Virus record (IMG/VR): IMGVR_UViG_3300007609_001592
Span: 1-47,271 of that record
Reading direction: 5' to 3' (one strand)
DNA: 47,271 nt
Source: a virus
Shown here: one piece after another, positions 17,264-26,462 of the stretch
Position numbering within the stretch: position 1 is the stretch's first letter
Layout of the letters: each line of letters opens with the position of its first letter
Notes under the pieces: model-generated
What the model saw: only the letters and a program-made list of their open reading frames with translations
Told to the model about the DNA's origin: nothing
The model's database searches: none
Translations under genes and position numbers: made by a program

Positions 17264-18193
17264 TTAATTTCTTGTTTGAGCACCTGGGTCAACTCCTCCT
17301 ATTACTGAGCCTGTTCCTGTTCCTGAGCCTCCTCCAGAGCTTATTGGTCCTGATGGCTGGCTTGGCTCAGGTTCTCCAGCACCTGGCTCAGGCTCACTAC
17401 CGCCAGAGTCATCTCCTGAATCATCATTTATACCTGGTGGTATTATAATTTCTACATCAATAACTTCAAAATCACCGCCATCATCTCCATCATCGTTATC
17501 ACCACCCAAATCAAGCTCTGTTATTGGGTCTAAAGGAGCTATTATTTCTGGTAGGTCTCCAAAATCATTACCACCCCCATCTGGCTGAAACTCTTCGATT
17601 ATAGCCTGTATGTTATCGAAAAAAAACTTTTGCCTATCCATCATTCCAGAGCTTCTCTTTATGTGAACTGGTACATAATAGCTTTCGTCTGTACTATATG
17701 TTGTTAAGGCAGAATAAACTCTAAAATTCCTAGTACCCTGATCAATACTTTGCGGCAAATAGTTAAGGTACTTTCCAAAAGAAACTCCATCATAATTATA
17801 AACCATATTTTCTACAACTGTTATACCAGTTGTTCCAGTTAGCGCCCCAACTATAGCTGTACCAGATGGAACTTGATTGTTTATAACGCTTGATTCGTAG
17901 TATTCATTAAACACAGTAGCTATCTTCAAATCACTATTCCATATTTCAGCAAATTCAATAGTCGTTGTACTGGCAGTTAAATAAGAAAAGAAATCATTAA
18001 TTATTCTCTCGTTGTTTTCATCATTTAAAAAACCTCTAATATTATCTTCATTAACAACTCCGCCACCTAATCCTTGGATATTATTTACCTGATACTGGTT
18101 AATATCCTGAAGAGCTGAGTCAGTTGCTATTTCTGGAGCTGTTGTACCAGAAGAAAACCTTGGATTAAGTAATATAGTGTGCCTTTGAATCAT
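17264..18193 (-). CDS. Virion-associated protein with acidic Pro/Gly-rich tail, 309 aa
   Basis: About the first 200 residues form a globular part of unknown type (starting MIQRHTILLNPRFSSG and including YYVPVHIKRSSGMMDRQKFF). The last 100 residues are low-complexity: acidic runs (GGDNDDGDDGGDF) followed by Pro/Glu/Gly/Ser repeats (SEPEPGAGEPEPSQPS). The stop and the start of the next gene are one base apart, and its own ATG overlaps the previous stop (TAATG), so the three genes are translated together. A structural role is inferred from context. No homologous family is recognised by eye. Confidence 0.65.
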   Translation of the reverse strand: MIQRHTILLNPRFSSGTTAPEIATDSALQDINQYQVNNIQGLGGGVVNEDNIRGFLNDENNERIINDFFSYLTASTTTIEFAEIWNSDLKIATVFNEYYESSVINNQVPSGTAIVGALTGTTGITVVENMVYNYDGVSFGKYLNYLPQSIDQGTRNFRVYSALTTYSTDESYYVPVHIKRSSGMMDRQKFFFDNIQAIIEEFQPDGGGNDFGDLPEIIAPLDPITELDLGGDNDDGDDGGDFEVIDVEIIIPPGINDDSGDDSGGSEPEPGAGEPEPSQPSGPISSGGGSGTGTGSVIGGVDPGAQTRN

Positions 18194-18708
18194 TATTTGT
18201 TAATATCTATATTGAAATAATCTGCTTTAGAGATAATGTGATCAGCCTGAAGCGTTAGTACATCAAGATCATCAAGAGTGGTTTCAGAAGAAGTTCCTCT
18301 ATTCCAAGGGAATTCGTTGATTCCTATGGCATCAAACCATTCTCTAACCTCAGTGTTAGTAAACTCTGCAGTCTCTGGTCTAACATCTCTGATTTTATTT
18401 ATCATAGGAGAAGTTAAATCACTACCAAACAAGACTTTGTTTTGATTAATTGAGTCAAAGAAAGATAGCTCAAAAAAATATGGGTTGATTTCTTGCCTAA
18501 CAATAGGTTGTATTTCATCATCCTTATCTATTTGAATGTATTCATACACCTCGTTTGTTCTCTTGATAAAGATTGGAATATGGAAGTCGTGTTCTGGAAA
18601 TCTTTTTTTAACATTTCTGTCATCCCATACAAAATCCCAACACCCTGGGGCTACTAGCTCAGCCTCAACGTATATCTTAAGTTGTTGTATGTTATCAATC
18701 GGTTCCAT
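18193..18708 (-). CDS. Hypothetical virion-operon protein, 171 aa
   Basis: A soluble protein of mixed composition (MEPIDNIQQLKIYVEAEL onward) with several Trp/Phe-rich patches (CWDFVWDD and EFPWNRG). No family is recognised. It is the first gene of the operon 18708-16945. An exact TATTTATA element ends only four bases before its ATG, much closer than at the other genes. If that element is a real promoter the transcript would be nearly leaderless. No alternative in-frame ATG lies near the start. Confidence 0.65.
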   Translation of the reverse strand: MEPIDNIQQLKIYVEAELVAPGCWDFVWDDRNVKKRFPEHDFHIPIFIKRTNEVYEYIQIDKDDEIQPIVRQEINPYFFELSFFDSINQNKVLFGSDLTSPMINKIRDVRPETAEFTNTEVREWFDAIGINEFPWNRGTSSETTLDDLDVLTLQADHIISKADYFNIDINK

Positions 18709-18712
18709 TTGT

Positions 18713-18720
18713 TATAAATA
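18713..18720 (-). promoter_or_regulatory. TATTTATA element abutting a start codon
   Basis: The minus strand reads GCTACTATTTATAACAAATGG. Only four bases separate the 8-mer from the ATG at 18708, against 13-22 for the other exact copies. Confidence 0.5.
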
Positions 18721-18734
18721 GTAGCTATTAAAAT

Positions 18735-20807
18735 TTAGGAAAGCACCTTAGACATCTCTATAATATCATAGCAATTTATTATTTGAGAAGTAAGAGGGTT
18801 TGGTCTAAATTGAGGCGTAAATGCTGGGATTCTTTCATTCTTAGCTTGAGCATCTGTATAACCTTGAACATTTGCTGCTATAAAGGCAAGGCCATTTAAG
18901 TAATATCCATTAGAATCAAAATCATATGTACTAACGTTACAAACAGATGAGTCATTACTAGGAAGCGATGGAGCATCAACGTCTCTAATAGGCGTAACTA
19001 GGTAATAGTCATTTCCAGAAGTAGATGCAGCTAACGACTGAGCTGGAACGGTTACGCTTTTATAACCCCTCTTATTAATTCTAAATAAATAATTAGCTAC
19101 TGTATTGTTATTATCATTAGCATATAACCTAATTTCAAAAGGAATTTGATCTGTTATTTCAAAAACTCTTCCATTTGGATAATCTGGGGTATTATCATTT
19201 CCTTGCAAGGCCGTTTCAGGATTTAGAAGGCTAGACCCTGGAGCACTAGGTATCCAACCATTTACACTATTGGCTGGATGCTTGGCCGTAAGGGTAACTT
19301 CTGGACCACTCCTACTTATGTTAAATATCCTATCAACACCTATGTCATCAAAAGCGCTTTGAAGTTCATTTTCAAATTCCTCTGCAGCAAGTCTTATAGG
19401 ACCTATTTCAACTCCATTAATAAAGAACGTGCTATTATAAACATTAGTTACAAAAAAATTACCAGCACTAACCTCTTTAAAGTTAAATACCGCTTGTTCT
19501 CTTGGTAAAGTGTCATGATCTACGTATTTAGTCTCAATATCTAGCGTTATAGTTTGTCCTGCACCAAAAAATTGTTCACCAAGAGTAACGCCTGGTATAA
19601 TGGGGAGGGTTGTTGTATCACCACTGTTTATAATTTCTAACTCAAAGGTATCGTTTGGATAAAATCTGTAATTTTGCTGAAATTGACCTATTCCTCCAGC
19701 ACCAGGTCTTCCTCCAAATGCATTAAGTTCTACTCCAGGTATTCTTGGAGCAAGGCTTTCTTCTTGACTTGATGGGTTGGTAACAGGAGTTATGTTTTGA
19801 ATAATCTTTTGAAAATTGAAGTTTACGTATTTCTTTGGCGTCTGGTCAATTATACTTACAGTTGTTGATGGTATGTTAACCACTCCGTTATTTAAAGTTA
19901 CGTTAACTGGGTTGGTAAGATCAAACTTAGCAATTTCTATACTTTTCTCAACAATAAAATCCTCAAGAGAATCAAATGGTATAGTTTTATACTGCTCTCC
20001 AACAGACCAGTTAAGAGTAACAGGGAATGTTGTTCCAGGAGTATTAAAATCAACGCCAGGAGCTGCATCTGTATAGGTCTCTACGAAAGATGAAGCTAAA
20101 TCAATTGTTACGCTTTCATTACCAAATACACTTGGCTCATTGAGGTAAACTCGTATATCTGTACCATTCCCTTCAATCAACGTATATGCAGACCTCTCAA
20201 AAGAAACATTTCTTGTTTTAATTTCCTCTATCTGAAGGGGTTTTTTAATCCAATGCTTATTGTAGAAAAATGGAAAGTCATTCTCTATTGTTGCAAATTG
20301 TCCATTAAATCCTATATCAACTGTTTCTGTTCCATAATCAATAAAATCACCATCAGCTCCATAAAACACAAGTTGTTGTTCAAAAACTTGATCTGCTGTA
20401 TTAACTCCGTTCCCTTCAATTTTAATCCAAATAGAGTCTGATAACTGATAGTTGTCAAGCTCGATAATATATTTACCATCTTGTTTTCCGTATACGTTAA
20501 AATCACCGTACCCAAGAGAGTTTGTTGTTGTTGCGTAAACTTGACTTGTTAGGCCAGAGTCTGAGTACACTCTAATAGGGAGATTGTCGCAATCAATTAC
20601 TGTAGAATCTACTATACCATATATCCTAAAGCTTCTAGATTCATTTCTCTCTTTTCTAAACTGTTCAGCAAGATCAAAGTTGTTATCATATTTTTCTTTC
20701 TTAATCTGCTTAAACGTCTTTTGTAGATTAACATTAAGAAATATGTCATCTAGACCTTTAGCTAAAAAATCTTCACTACCTAATACTATTTTCTTTTTAT
20801 CATCCAT
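18735..20807 (-). CDS. Virion protein with Calx-beta-like domain, 690 aa
   Basis: The N-terminus is a short charged helical region (KTFKQIKKEKYDNNFDLAEQ). Then a beta domain (about 57-125) includes RIYGIVDSTVIDCDNLPIRV. Residues about 205-315 look like a Calx-beta repeat: VYLNEPSVFGNESVTIDLAS, then DFNTPGTTFPVTLNWSVGEQ and a TIPF.SLEDF strand. Calx-beta domains bind calcium and often occur in adhesive proteins. The remaining part is beta-rich and ends in a Pro/Asn-rich segment. It starts two bases after the stop of the 1048-residue gene and is presumably co-transcribed with it. Likely a tail or baseplate-associated adhesin-like protein; the host-binding role is inferred. Confidence 0.7.
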   Translation of the reverse strand: MDDKKKIVLGSEDFLAKGLDDIFLNVNLQKTFKQIKKEKYDNNFDLAEQFRKERNESRSFRIYGIVDSTVIDCDNLPIRVYSDSGLTSQVYATTTNSLGYGDFNVYGKQDGKYIIELDNYQLSDSIWIKIEGNGVNTADQVFEQQLVFYGADGDFIDYGTETVDIGFNGQFATIENDFPFFYNKHWIKKPLQIEEIKTRNVSFERSAYTLIEGNGTDIRVYLNEPSVFGNESVTIDLASSFVETYTDAAPGVDFNTPGTTFPVTLNWSVGEQYKTIPFDSLEDFIVEKSIEIAKFDLTNPVNVTLNNGVVNIPSTTVSIIDQTPKKYVNFNFQKIIQNITPVTNPSSQEESLAPRIPGVELNAFGGRPGAGGIGQFQQNYRFYPNDTFELEIINSGDTTTLPIIPGVTLGEQFFGAGQTITLDIETKYVDHDTLPREQAVFNFKEVSAGNFFVTNVYNSTFFINGVEIGPIRLAAEEFENELQSAFDDIGVDRIFNISRSGPEVTLTAKHPANSVNGWIPSAPGSSLLNPETALQGNDNTPDYPNGRVFEITDQIPFEIRLYANDNNNTVANYLFRINKRGYKSVTVPAQSLAASTSGNDYYLVTPIRDVDAPSLPSNDSSVCNVSTYDFDSNGYYLNGLAFIAANVQGYTDAQAKNERIPAFTPQFRPNPLTSQIINCYDIIEMSKVLS

Positions 20808-20809
20808 AA

Positions 20810-23800
20810 TTAGATAATTTCAATGGGCAATCCTTGTAGTCCATCATTAAACGATTCTCCACCACATATTGAGGAAATGGGTGAGCCTTGAAATCTGATC
20901 GCAAACAACCCACCGTTATTATTTGTGTTTGGTGTTTTAAATAAAGCTCCATCCATTTTTACAGAACTTTCCCACTTACTTCCACTTCCCCCAAATGTAC
21001 CACTCGTATCACAACTTTGGTTGTTCTCATTGTATTGAGTTCTTAGGTTCGTATATATAGAAACCAGATAATAATTAGGAGGAGTAGTATCTGCAGCAAC
21101 TGCTGTAGAACCTATTGTATAGTCATAAAAAACAGAATGAGATGAAGGAGTCCAAGCAGAGCCATCATCTTTTCTGTGAGTAATGTTTATAAATCTCATT
21201 GTATAATTTGCAGTATTATATTTACTGGTTCCAAAATCAAAGTTAGAATTACCTGGTAATTCAATAACAAGATTATCCAACGCTATGTTTGTTGCATCGA
21301 ATACAAAAGATTCTCCAGGGGCTAATTCAACAGCCGTCCCTGGTATTAACACATCTATATTACCATTGTTAGTTATTTCAATTTGTAAAAACTGATAGTT
21401 TTGTGAGCCATGTATTCCTCCTACAGCTCTAGAAAAACATTCTTCTCTATCGTTAGGACCTGAGTTTTTAACTGCAGATTTAATCCTTCTAGTGTTGCCA
21501 CCTCTTTGGTAGTATATTGACTGAAATCTATAAACAGCAGATGTAGGAATAACTTCTGGTTCAATGTCATTTCTTTCCTTCGGATTAACCAGTCTATACA
21601 AATCAAGCGAGCCTTCTGAAAAAGTTGCATCATCATCTAGTGCAAGAGCTAAATCACGATCTTCGATATTGTAAACATCAATAAATTGATTTTGAGCACC
21701 GACAATTATACCCTGACCTTCCTCTCCCAAAGAAAGAACACCTGGACCAAAAGCAGAGCTAAGCGTTGTATTTGGAGCTACTGAAGGTGGAAATATTGCA
21801 TCTCCCCAAGGGTTTATAGAAATTGGCGGCCAACCTTCGGGCTTTAACCAGTATCCATACCCGCACTCTACTCTTTGATACTTCTCTCCATTTAATACAC
21901 TTGACGCCCCTGGGTCAATCGGGAAGGCTGGATTAGATGGTTCATAACCATTGGAATACTTTTCATTCCAAGCAACTCCTCTTTCGTATTTGTATATATA
22001 ACTCCTTGTTACTTCTTTTGAAAATCTATTTCTAATCCAGGCTGAATTTGTACTACTAAACTGAACTCCATAGCCTCCTGTATTGGCAGCACTATTTAAA
22101 AACAGAGGAAAACCTATTTCGTCACCATCTTTATACAAAGGCTGCTCTAAGAATGCGTTGTTGCTAGAGTTTGTAAGCCTTGTGTTAATATCTCCTCTGT
22201 CAAAATTTGGGTCAGATGGTCTTTCAGGAATTCTATATGGCTCTGGATAATTGTGGTCCCAAGGTCTGTCGTATGGCGGAGACACTAAAGGAGATACGGT
22301 AGTGTTTTTTCTATCTGAAAGCTCCCCTCTATTTAAGTGATAATGATCTCTACCCACCCATCCTGGTGACGAAAAACCCCAATCTCTTTGAAAGCCAGTT
22401 GTCCTAAATGTAGTAGAAGGCTGGTCGTAGTACATCTTCATCTGATAACCCGCAAGCCACACGCCTTTTTGCGAAGGGAAATTTATTGGAGCACCGTTTG
22501 CATTAGTTCTGTAACCATTAGGGTCATACATATTTGCACGAAGCTTAAATGCTTTAAATCCATGGTTGAAAAAACTTGCTCGTCTCTTAAGTTGTATAAA
22601 CTCACTCCCCCACTGAAGCGTTTGATCTTCGTCTTTATCATAAATGTCTTGTATTTCTACAATTGGAATATTGGTTGTGGGGAACCCTTCCTTAGACATA
22701 TCTCTCACATCAACATTAAGAGACGGAGCAAAATTTAAGAGTTCAGCAGAGCCTAACAAATTACCTTTATAAGCCATTGGTGCTACATAATAAGTAGCCC
22801 ACTTTCTAAGATCATAATTAACAGTAACATTCAACTCCGTGTATCCAGTCTGAGTATTCCCCCACGCAGGCACAACATCAATTGGAAATTGTTTAAATGA
22901 AAAACTAGGAACTGAATCCACTACAACATCATCACCAGTTCCTGGAGGAAATGGATAAAAATTAAGCGCTATTTCATCTTTAGTAAGCCCTTGCTTAAAC
23001 ATATCTACTTCAAACACAACAATCTGAGTTCCTATTGGAGCATCATAAATAATAAACTCTCCATTCTCATTTGTTGTAGTTACGTACTTATACTGATCTG
23101 GAACTGTTGTAAACTGAGATGCTGATCTTAAGTACTGAGTATCAGCGCTAAATGATTCTATGTTAAAATACTCGGAAGGGTTTGTGTTTTCTCTAAGATT
23201 AAGAAAAAGTCTGTCTCCATTTTCAGAAATAGACGAAGACGTTGGGTATTCTTCAGAGGGGTTGAATATGCCTATAGGAACATTCCTAAGAGGAATCTTT
23301 ATAGGGTTCCCTTCAATATCTTTTATTGTTTGAAGTGCTGTGAGTCTACCAAACACAACTCCTGTATCAGCTTCTTGAGTTGGTATACTATTAACTAAAT
23401 TGTTATAAATGTCTAGTGTATCAAGCGTTCCATAACTTCTGTTTAGCTTTACATTCACAAAGAAATCATCAATCTCTTGGTAATTAGAAAACACGAACTC
23501 ACAATGCCAAGGCGTAGTTGTTGACACAGAATTTGGCTGTATCGCCAGAGTTCCACTACCATTAGGGTCAAGCGCACTTACTCCTCCATTGGGAGAGAGA
23601 ACTGTCTGAATAGCTTTAGTTAAGCCTGACTCAATCTGCCTAATCCTTTCTTCTTCAATAATTGTAGAATAATCCTCAGTATAAGAATATCCAGTTAAAT
23701 AATTATTAGTATATGAGGTGACAGGCACATAGTTGTTGTCGTCATTAAGAGTCCATATGTTTTCGCCATCAAAAGTGGAAGCTCTAACTGGTTGATTAAG

Positions 23801-23956
23801 AGAATTAAGCTCTACTATGGTTGGAGATATATTGGTAGAGTTTTCATCAATACTGTTAGTATTTTGGACGTATACATCTAAGTGTGTACTAAAGTACATT
23901 AGAGTGGTGCCGCTAGTAAACTGCTTTAACTGTATCTCTTCCCTTTCAAAACTCAT
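20810..23956 (-). CDS. Giant virion structural protein, 1048 aa
   Basis: The largest virion gene in the window. The N-terminal 110 residues include a charged helix (TIIEEERIRQIESGLTKAIQ). A central beta-domain motif reads TTTNENGEFIIYDAPIGTQI, and then comes a region unusually rich in Pro, Trp and Tyr (SPPYDRPWDHNYPEPYRIPE, 20 residues of a longer run). The C-terminal 250 residues contain a possible beta sandwich (ITNNGNIDVLIPGTAVELAP). It follows the gp6-like gene after a terminator. Its position behind gp25/gp6-like genes suggests a baseplate or tail-tip component, but I recognise no family. Confidence 0.7.
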   Translation of the reverse strand: MSFEREEIQLKQFTSGTTLMYFSTHLDVYVQNTNSIDENSTNISPTIVELNSLNQPVRASTFDGENIWTLNDDNNYVPVTSYTNNYLTGYSYTEDYSTIIEEERIRQIESGLTKAIQTVLSPNGGVSALDPNGSGTLAIQPNSVSTTTPWHCEFVFSNYQEIDDFFVNVKLNRSYGTLDTLDIYNNLVNSIPTQEADTGVVFGRLTALQTIKDIEGNPIKIPLRNVPIGIFNPSEEYPTSSSISENGDRLFLNLRENTNPSEYFNIESFSADTQYLRSASQFTTVPDQYKYVTTTNENGEFIIYDAPIGTQIVVFEVDMFKQGLTKDEIALNFYPFPPGTGDDVVVDSVPSFSFKQFPIDVVPAWGNTQTGYTELNVTVNYDLRKWATYYVAPMAYKGNLLGSAELLNFAPSLNVDVRDMSKEGFPTTNIPIVEIQDIYDKDEDQTLQWGSEFIQLKRRASFFNHGFKAFKLRANMYDPNGYRTNANGAPINFPSQKGVWLAGYQMKMYYDQPSTTFRTTGFQRDWGFSSPGWVGRDHYHLNRGELSDRKNTTVSPLVSPPYDRPWDHNYPEPYRIPERPSDPNFDRGDINTRLTNSSNNAFLEQPLYKDGDEIGFPLFLNSAANTGGYGVQFSSTNSAWIRNRFSKEVTRSYIYKYERGVAWNEKYSNGYEPSNPAFPIDPGASSVLNGEKYQRVECGYGYWLKPEGWPPISINPWGDAIFPPSVAPNTTLSSAFGPGVLSLGEEGQGIIVGAQNQFIDVYNIEDRDLALALDDDATFSEGSLDLYRLVNPKERNDIEPEVIPTSAVYRFQSIYYQRGGNTRRIKSAVKNSGPNDREECFSRAVGGIHGSQNYQFLQIEITNNGNIDVLIPGTAVELAPGESFVFDATNIALDNLVIELPGNSNFDFGTSKYNTANYTMRFINITHRKDDGSAWTPSSHSVFYDYTIGSTAVAADTTPPNYYLVSIYTNLRTQYNENNQSCDTSGTFGGSGSKWESSVKMDGALFKTPNTNNNGGLFAIRFQGSPISSICGGESFNDGLQGLPIEII

Positions 23957-23986
23957 GAAAACCCTTTATTCTAAATATAGAAAAAG

Positions 23987-24021
23987 AAAAATCTGAGATA
24001 AATAGTTAATCCCAGATTTTT
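23987..24021 (-). terminator. Terminator after the gp6-like gene, with promoter-like motif in its loop
   Basis: AAAAATCTG (23987-23995) pairs with CAGATTTTT (24013-24021), and GAT/ATC extends the stem past one mismatch. On the minus strand it ends in TTTTT, 23 bases after the stop at 24044. The loop contains AACTATTTATC (23997-24004 core), a relative of the TATTTATA element, ahead of the gene at 23956. Confidence 0.75.
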
Positions 24022-24043
24022 CCAAACTAATTATGTATTGTAA

Positions 24044-25939
24044 TTATATTGCAGAGGATGTGTTAGGAGTTCCTGCTGCTGTTCTTATCAAAATATCCTG
24101 TTCTGGAAATCTAACTTCAAACATAGAAGTTGGTGTTCCTTGTATTGCATTGTCTATATATGCAAAACGAGTTCTAAAAGACCCAGTGTTTGGATTTTGA
24201 GTTCTCTCAAAAGTTGCCTGAGAGTGTCTAGTGTTTGAATAGCTTCCGCCTTCCATGTTGTATATCCTAATATCTACAACATTTATAATGCCTGGAATAT
24301 CTCTGAGCATATCAGTTATATGAGAAACGTAAATATTTTGATTCATTTGCCATTTTTCAACATCAAAGAAATCTCTAATTTCACTTATAGCTCTTGACTT
24401 AACTTCGCTAACATTAAAAGTCTTATCAACAAAAAGATCGACTTCAAGCTGAAGGTTTACAACTTTCCCATCATTTATTTCAACATAGTCATTTATCATT
24501 CTAAATGGAACCATATATCTCTGAATGTTCTGCTTTATTATACTTGTAGATACATCAAGAAGTTTTCCTCCACCATCTCTAGTCAAAACGTACATCTTGA
24601 CTTTGTTATCCTCTACTTTGCCAAATATCCTAAATGGTGCTCCAAATTTTCCTGGCATCTGAAATGCCCTAGCAACATAATCATCTAGCGTAACAGCTCT
24701 TTGTTGAGATGCGAAATTAGCTGCTATATAACTCTTAATTTCTTCAACACTTGGAAGCCCGACCCCACCAATAGCAGGTATTGGGTTATTTGCTCTAGTT
24801 GAGGAAAGCACAGACTGAACAAGATCGGCATTAGACCCTAACGATAAACTTCTAATATTAGAAACTTCATTAAGGGTGTTTGCACCCACATTACTAAGAG
24901 GTCCTCCACCCGCTCTATATCGTATAAAGATAGTTGAATTAGATGGCACTTGTACACCCAAGGCTGTATTGTTGAGTATCTCTGAAACATCAAGATTATT
25001 TGAGTCGGGGCACTTAGTGGTATTTGTAAGACTGCTAATGTACGCTTCATAAGCATCATAATCCTTAGTTCCTCCACCAAAAGTGAGTCTGCATGTGCCG
25101 TCAGATAAGAACTCCTTTTCAAATCTTTGTTCAACTTCTACATATCTTCCAGTTTTAACTCCGTTAACATCGTTTACAGTATCATCATCAAGAAATATTT
25201 TATCAGTAGGAAGTGAGTCTACTTCATAATACTTGTTGTCAAAATCATTGAATTCTGCAAAACTTGGAGTCCTTTGTATTCCAAGGCCATTTAATATAAT
25301 TACATCAGTAACTTCAAGAACATTTTTATCTGGAAGCTCTACTTGATAAAATGGCTTAGCTTGATTTGCTGGAATTTCGACTTTAAAAAGTTTGGTTACC
25401 CCAGCTTTAATCTTTTCTCTCTTAATTATTCTGTACCTAACAAGGTCTTGATTACCGTTAAGTATTGGCTCGATAGTTCTATTAGCAATCCCATCAGCAC
25501 TAAAGTCGCTTGCAAAATTTACTTCTTCAGTAGTTTCAAAGGTTTGTCCAGCGCCTCTAATCCTCATGCCTGGTCTATACAAGGGTAGGTAAGAAGAATC
25601 TGGGCCATCTGCTGTAGGTGGCACTTCTATAACAATATCAGCAACTGTTACTGCTGGCCTAACGCCAGGTGGGTTGTATCCAAATGTCTTAGCAAGTCTA
25701 TAAACTGACTTTCTTTCTTTAACACCGTCAAGAAACAGCTCGTTGTACTTCTTATCTGTGGCATATGATAATAGATCACCCACATAAGCATTAAGTTCAA
25801 GCAATGCCATCCCAGGAGACGCTACGTTGAAGTCTTGCCATTGCTCTGGAAAGAATGTCTTCAAATAATTGATTAGATCGCCTCTAATAGAGGTAAAGTC
25901 TCTGCTTAAGTAGTTTACTGTAACTGTTTTTTGCGCCAT
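24044..25939 (-). CDS. Baseplate wedge subunit, T4 gp6 / baseplate J family
   Basis: Strong gp6-like features. The N-terminus has YLSRDFTSIRGDLINYLKTF, FNVASPGMALLELNAYVGDL and YATDKKYNELFLDGVKERKS, the helices that open T4 gp6 and the baseplate-J family. The C-terminal half includes AVTLDDYVARAFQMPGKFGA and ISEIRDFFDVEKWQMNQNIY, the core 'gp6/J' fold. It is 631 residues against about 660 for T4 gp6. It forms the iris of the baseplate inner ring together with gp25 and gp7/gpI, both of which are encoded nearby. It lies 10 bases after the gp25-like gene in the same operon. Confidence 0.92.
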   Translation of the reverse strand: MAQKTVTVNYLSRDFTSIRGDLINYLKTFFPEQWQDFNVASPGMALLELNAYVGDLLSYATDKKYNELFLDGVKERKSVYRLAKTFGYNPPGVRPAVTVADIVIEVPPTADGPDSSYLPLYRPGMRIRGAGQTFETTEEVNFASDFSADGIANRTIEPILNGNQDLVRYRIIKREKIKAGVTKLFKVEIPANQAKPFYQVELPDKNVLEVTDVIILNGLGIQRTPSFAEFNDFDNKYYEVDSLPTDKIFLDDDTVNDVNGVKTGRYVEVEQRFEKEFLSDGTCRLTFGGGTKDYDAYEAYISSLTNTTKCPDSNNLDVSEILNNTALGVQVPSNSTIFIRYRAGGGPLSNVGANTLNEVSNIRSLSLGSNADLVQSVLSSTRANNPIPAIGGVGLPSVEEIKSYIAANFASQQRAVTLDDYVARAFQMPGKFGAPFRIFGKVEDNKVKMYVLTRDGGGKLLDVSTSIIKQNIQRYMVPFRMINDYVEINDGKVVNLQLEVDLFVDKTFNVSEVKSRAISEIRDFFDVEKWQMNQNIYVSHITDMLRDIPGIINVVDIRIYNMEGGSYSNTRHSQATFERTQNPNTGSFRTRFAYIDNAIQGTPTSMFEVRFPEQDILIRTAAGTPNTSSAI

Positions 25940-25949
25940 CTTTTAAATA

Positions 25950-26363
25950 TTAAAAATAAGTATGATCGTCTCCGCCTACTTCTCCAGGCTCGACAGGAAC
26001 AACTACGCTAACAGTGTCTTGGAGTCCTCCTAGTTCAAGTATTCTGTAGGCTATTTTAACTTCTAATAAGTTTTGTTGCTCGGTAAATGTGAATATAATC
26101 TCATCAATATCAACCTGAGGTATGTATTCGCCAATCTTTTCTATGAGTTCTTCTCTAAGCCTAGTCTCAGAAATATCATCCCAAGGTTCAAATATATAGT
26201 CCCATAGCGGAGAATATAGATTATTACGCATAACTCTATTTCTTCTCTTTGTAGTTAAAAGAGAGATTAAGTCTGTTTGTATCGCCTCTACTGTTGTATT
26301 GTTAGAGAAAAACACACCACCCTCTGTGGTCTCCTTAAATGGGAATTTAATACTAATCGGCAT
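25950..26363 (-). CDS. Baseplate wedge subunit, gp25 family
   Basis: A 137-residue protein, close to the 132 residues of T4 gp25. The typical order is visible: SIKFPFKETTEGGVF, VEAIQTDLISLLTTKRRNRV, MRNNLYSPLWDYIFEPWDD and a C-terminal strand pair (LLEVKIAYRILELGG). gp25 joins gp6 and gp53/gp7 in the inner baseplate and nucleates the sheath. It leads the gp25-gp6 operon, and an exact TATTTATA lies 17 bases upstream of its ATG, pointing away from the divergent plus-strand gene at 26463. Confidence 0.92.
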   Translation of the reverse strand: MPISIKFPFKETTEGGVFFSNNTTVEAIQTDLISLLTTKRRNRVMRNNLYSPLWDYIFEPWDDISETRLREELIEKIGEYIPQVDIDEIIFTFTEQQNLLEVKIAYRILELGGLQDTVSVVVPVEPGEVGGDDHTYF

Positions 26364-26380
26364 ATCACACTTTTGTTTAA

Positions 26381-26388
26381 TATAAATA
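26381..26388 (-). promoter_or_regulatory. TATTTATA late-promoter-like element
   Basis: The minus strand reads CATATTTATATTAAACAAAAG, 17 bases before the gp25-like start at 26363. It shares the flank ATTAAACAAAAG with the copy at 16916 and is paired back-to-back with the plus-strand copy at 26442. Confidence 0.65.
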
Positions 26389-26441
26389 TGATGACAAAAA
26401 AAATAAAGGCCCCAAGAGCCCTTAAAAAAGAAATATAAGAG

Positions 26442-26449
26442 TATTTATA
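26442..26449 (+). promoter_or_regulatory. TATTTATA late-promoter-like element
   Basis: The plus strand reads GAGTATTTATAAGAAAACAG with 13 bases before the ATG at 26463. The flank TATTTATAAGAAA is shared with the copy at 14796. Confidence 0.65.
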
Positions 26450-26462
26450 AGAAAACAGTCTT

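Noticed and set aside
17263-17292. Earlier ATG for the 105-residue acidic protein
   Set aside because: It lies inside the preceding gene. The ATG at 17262 directly follows that gene's TAA, the usual pattern in this operon.
26401-26430. GC-rich patch (GGCCCCAAGAGCCC) in the divergent region as a terminator
   Set aside because: At most four continuous base pairs can form, and it lies upstream of both genes.
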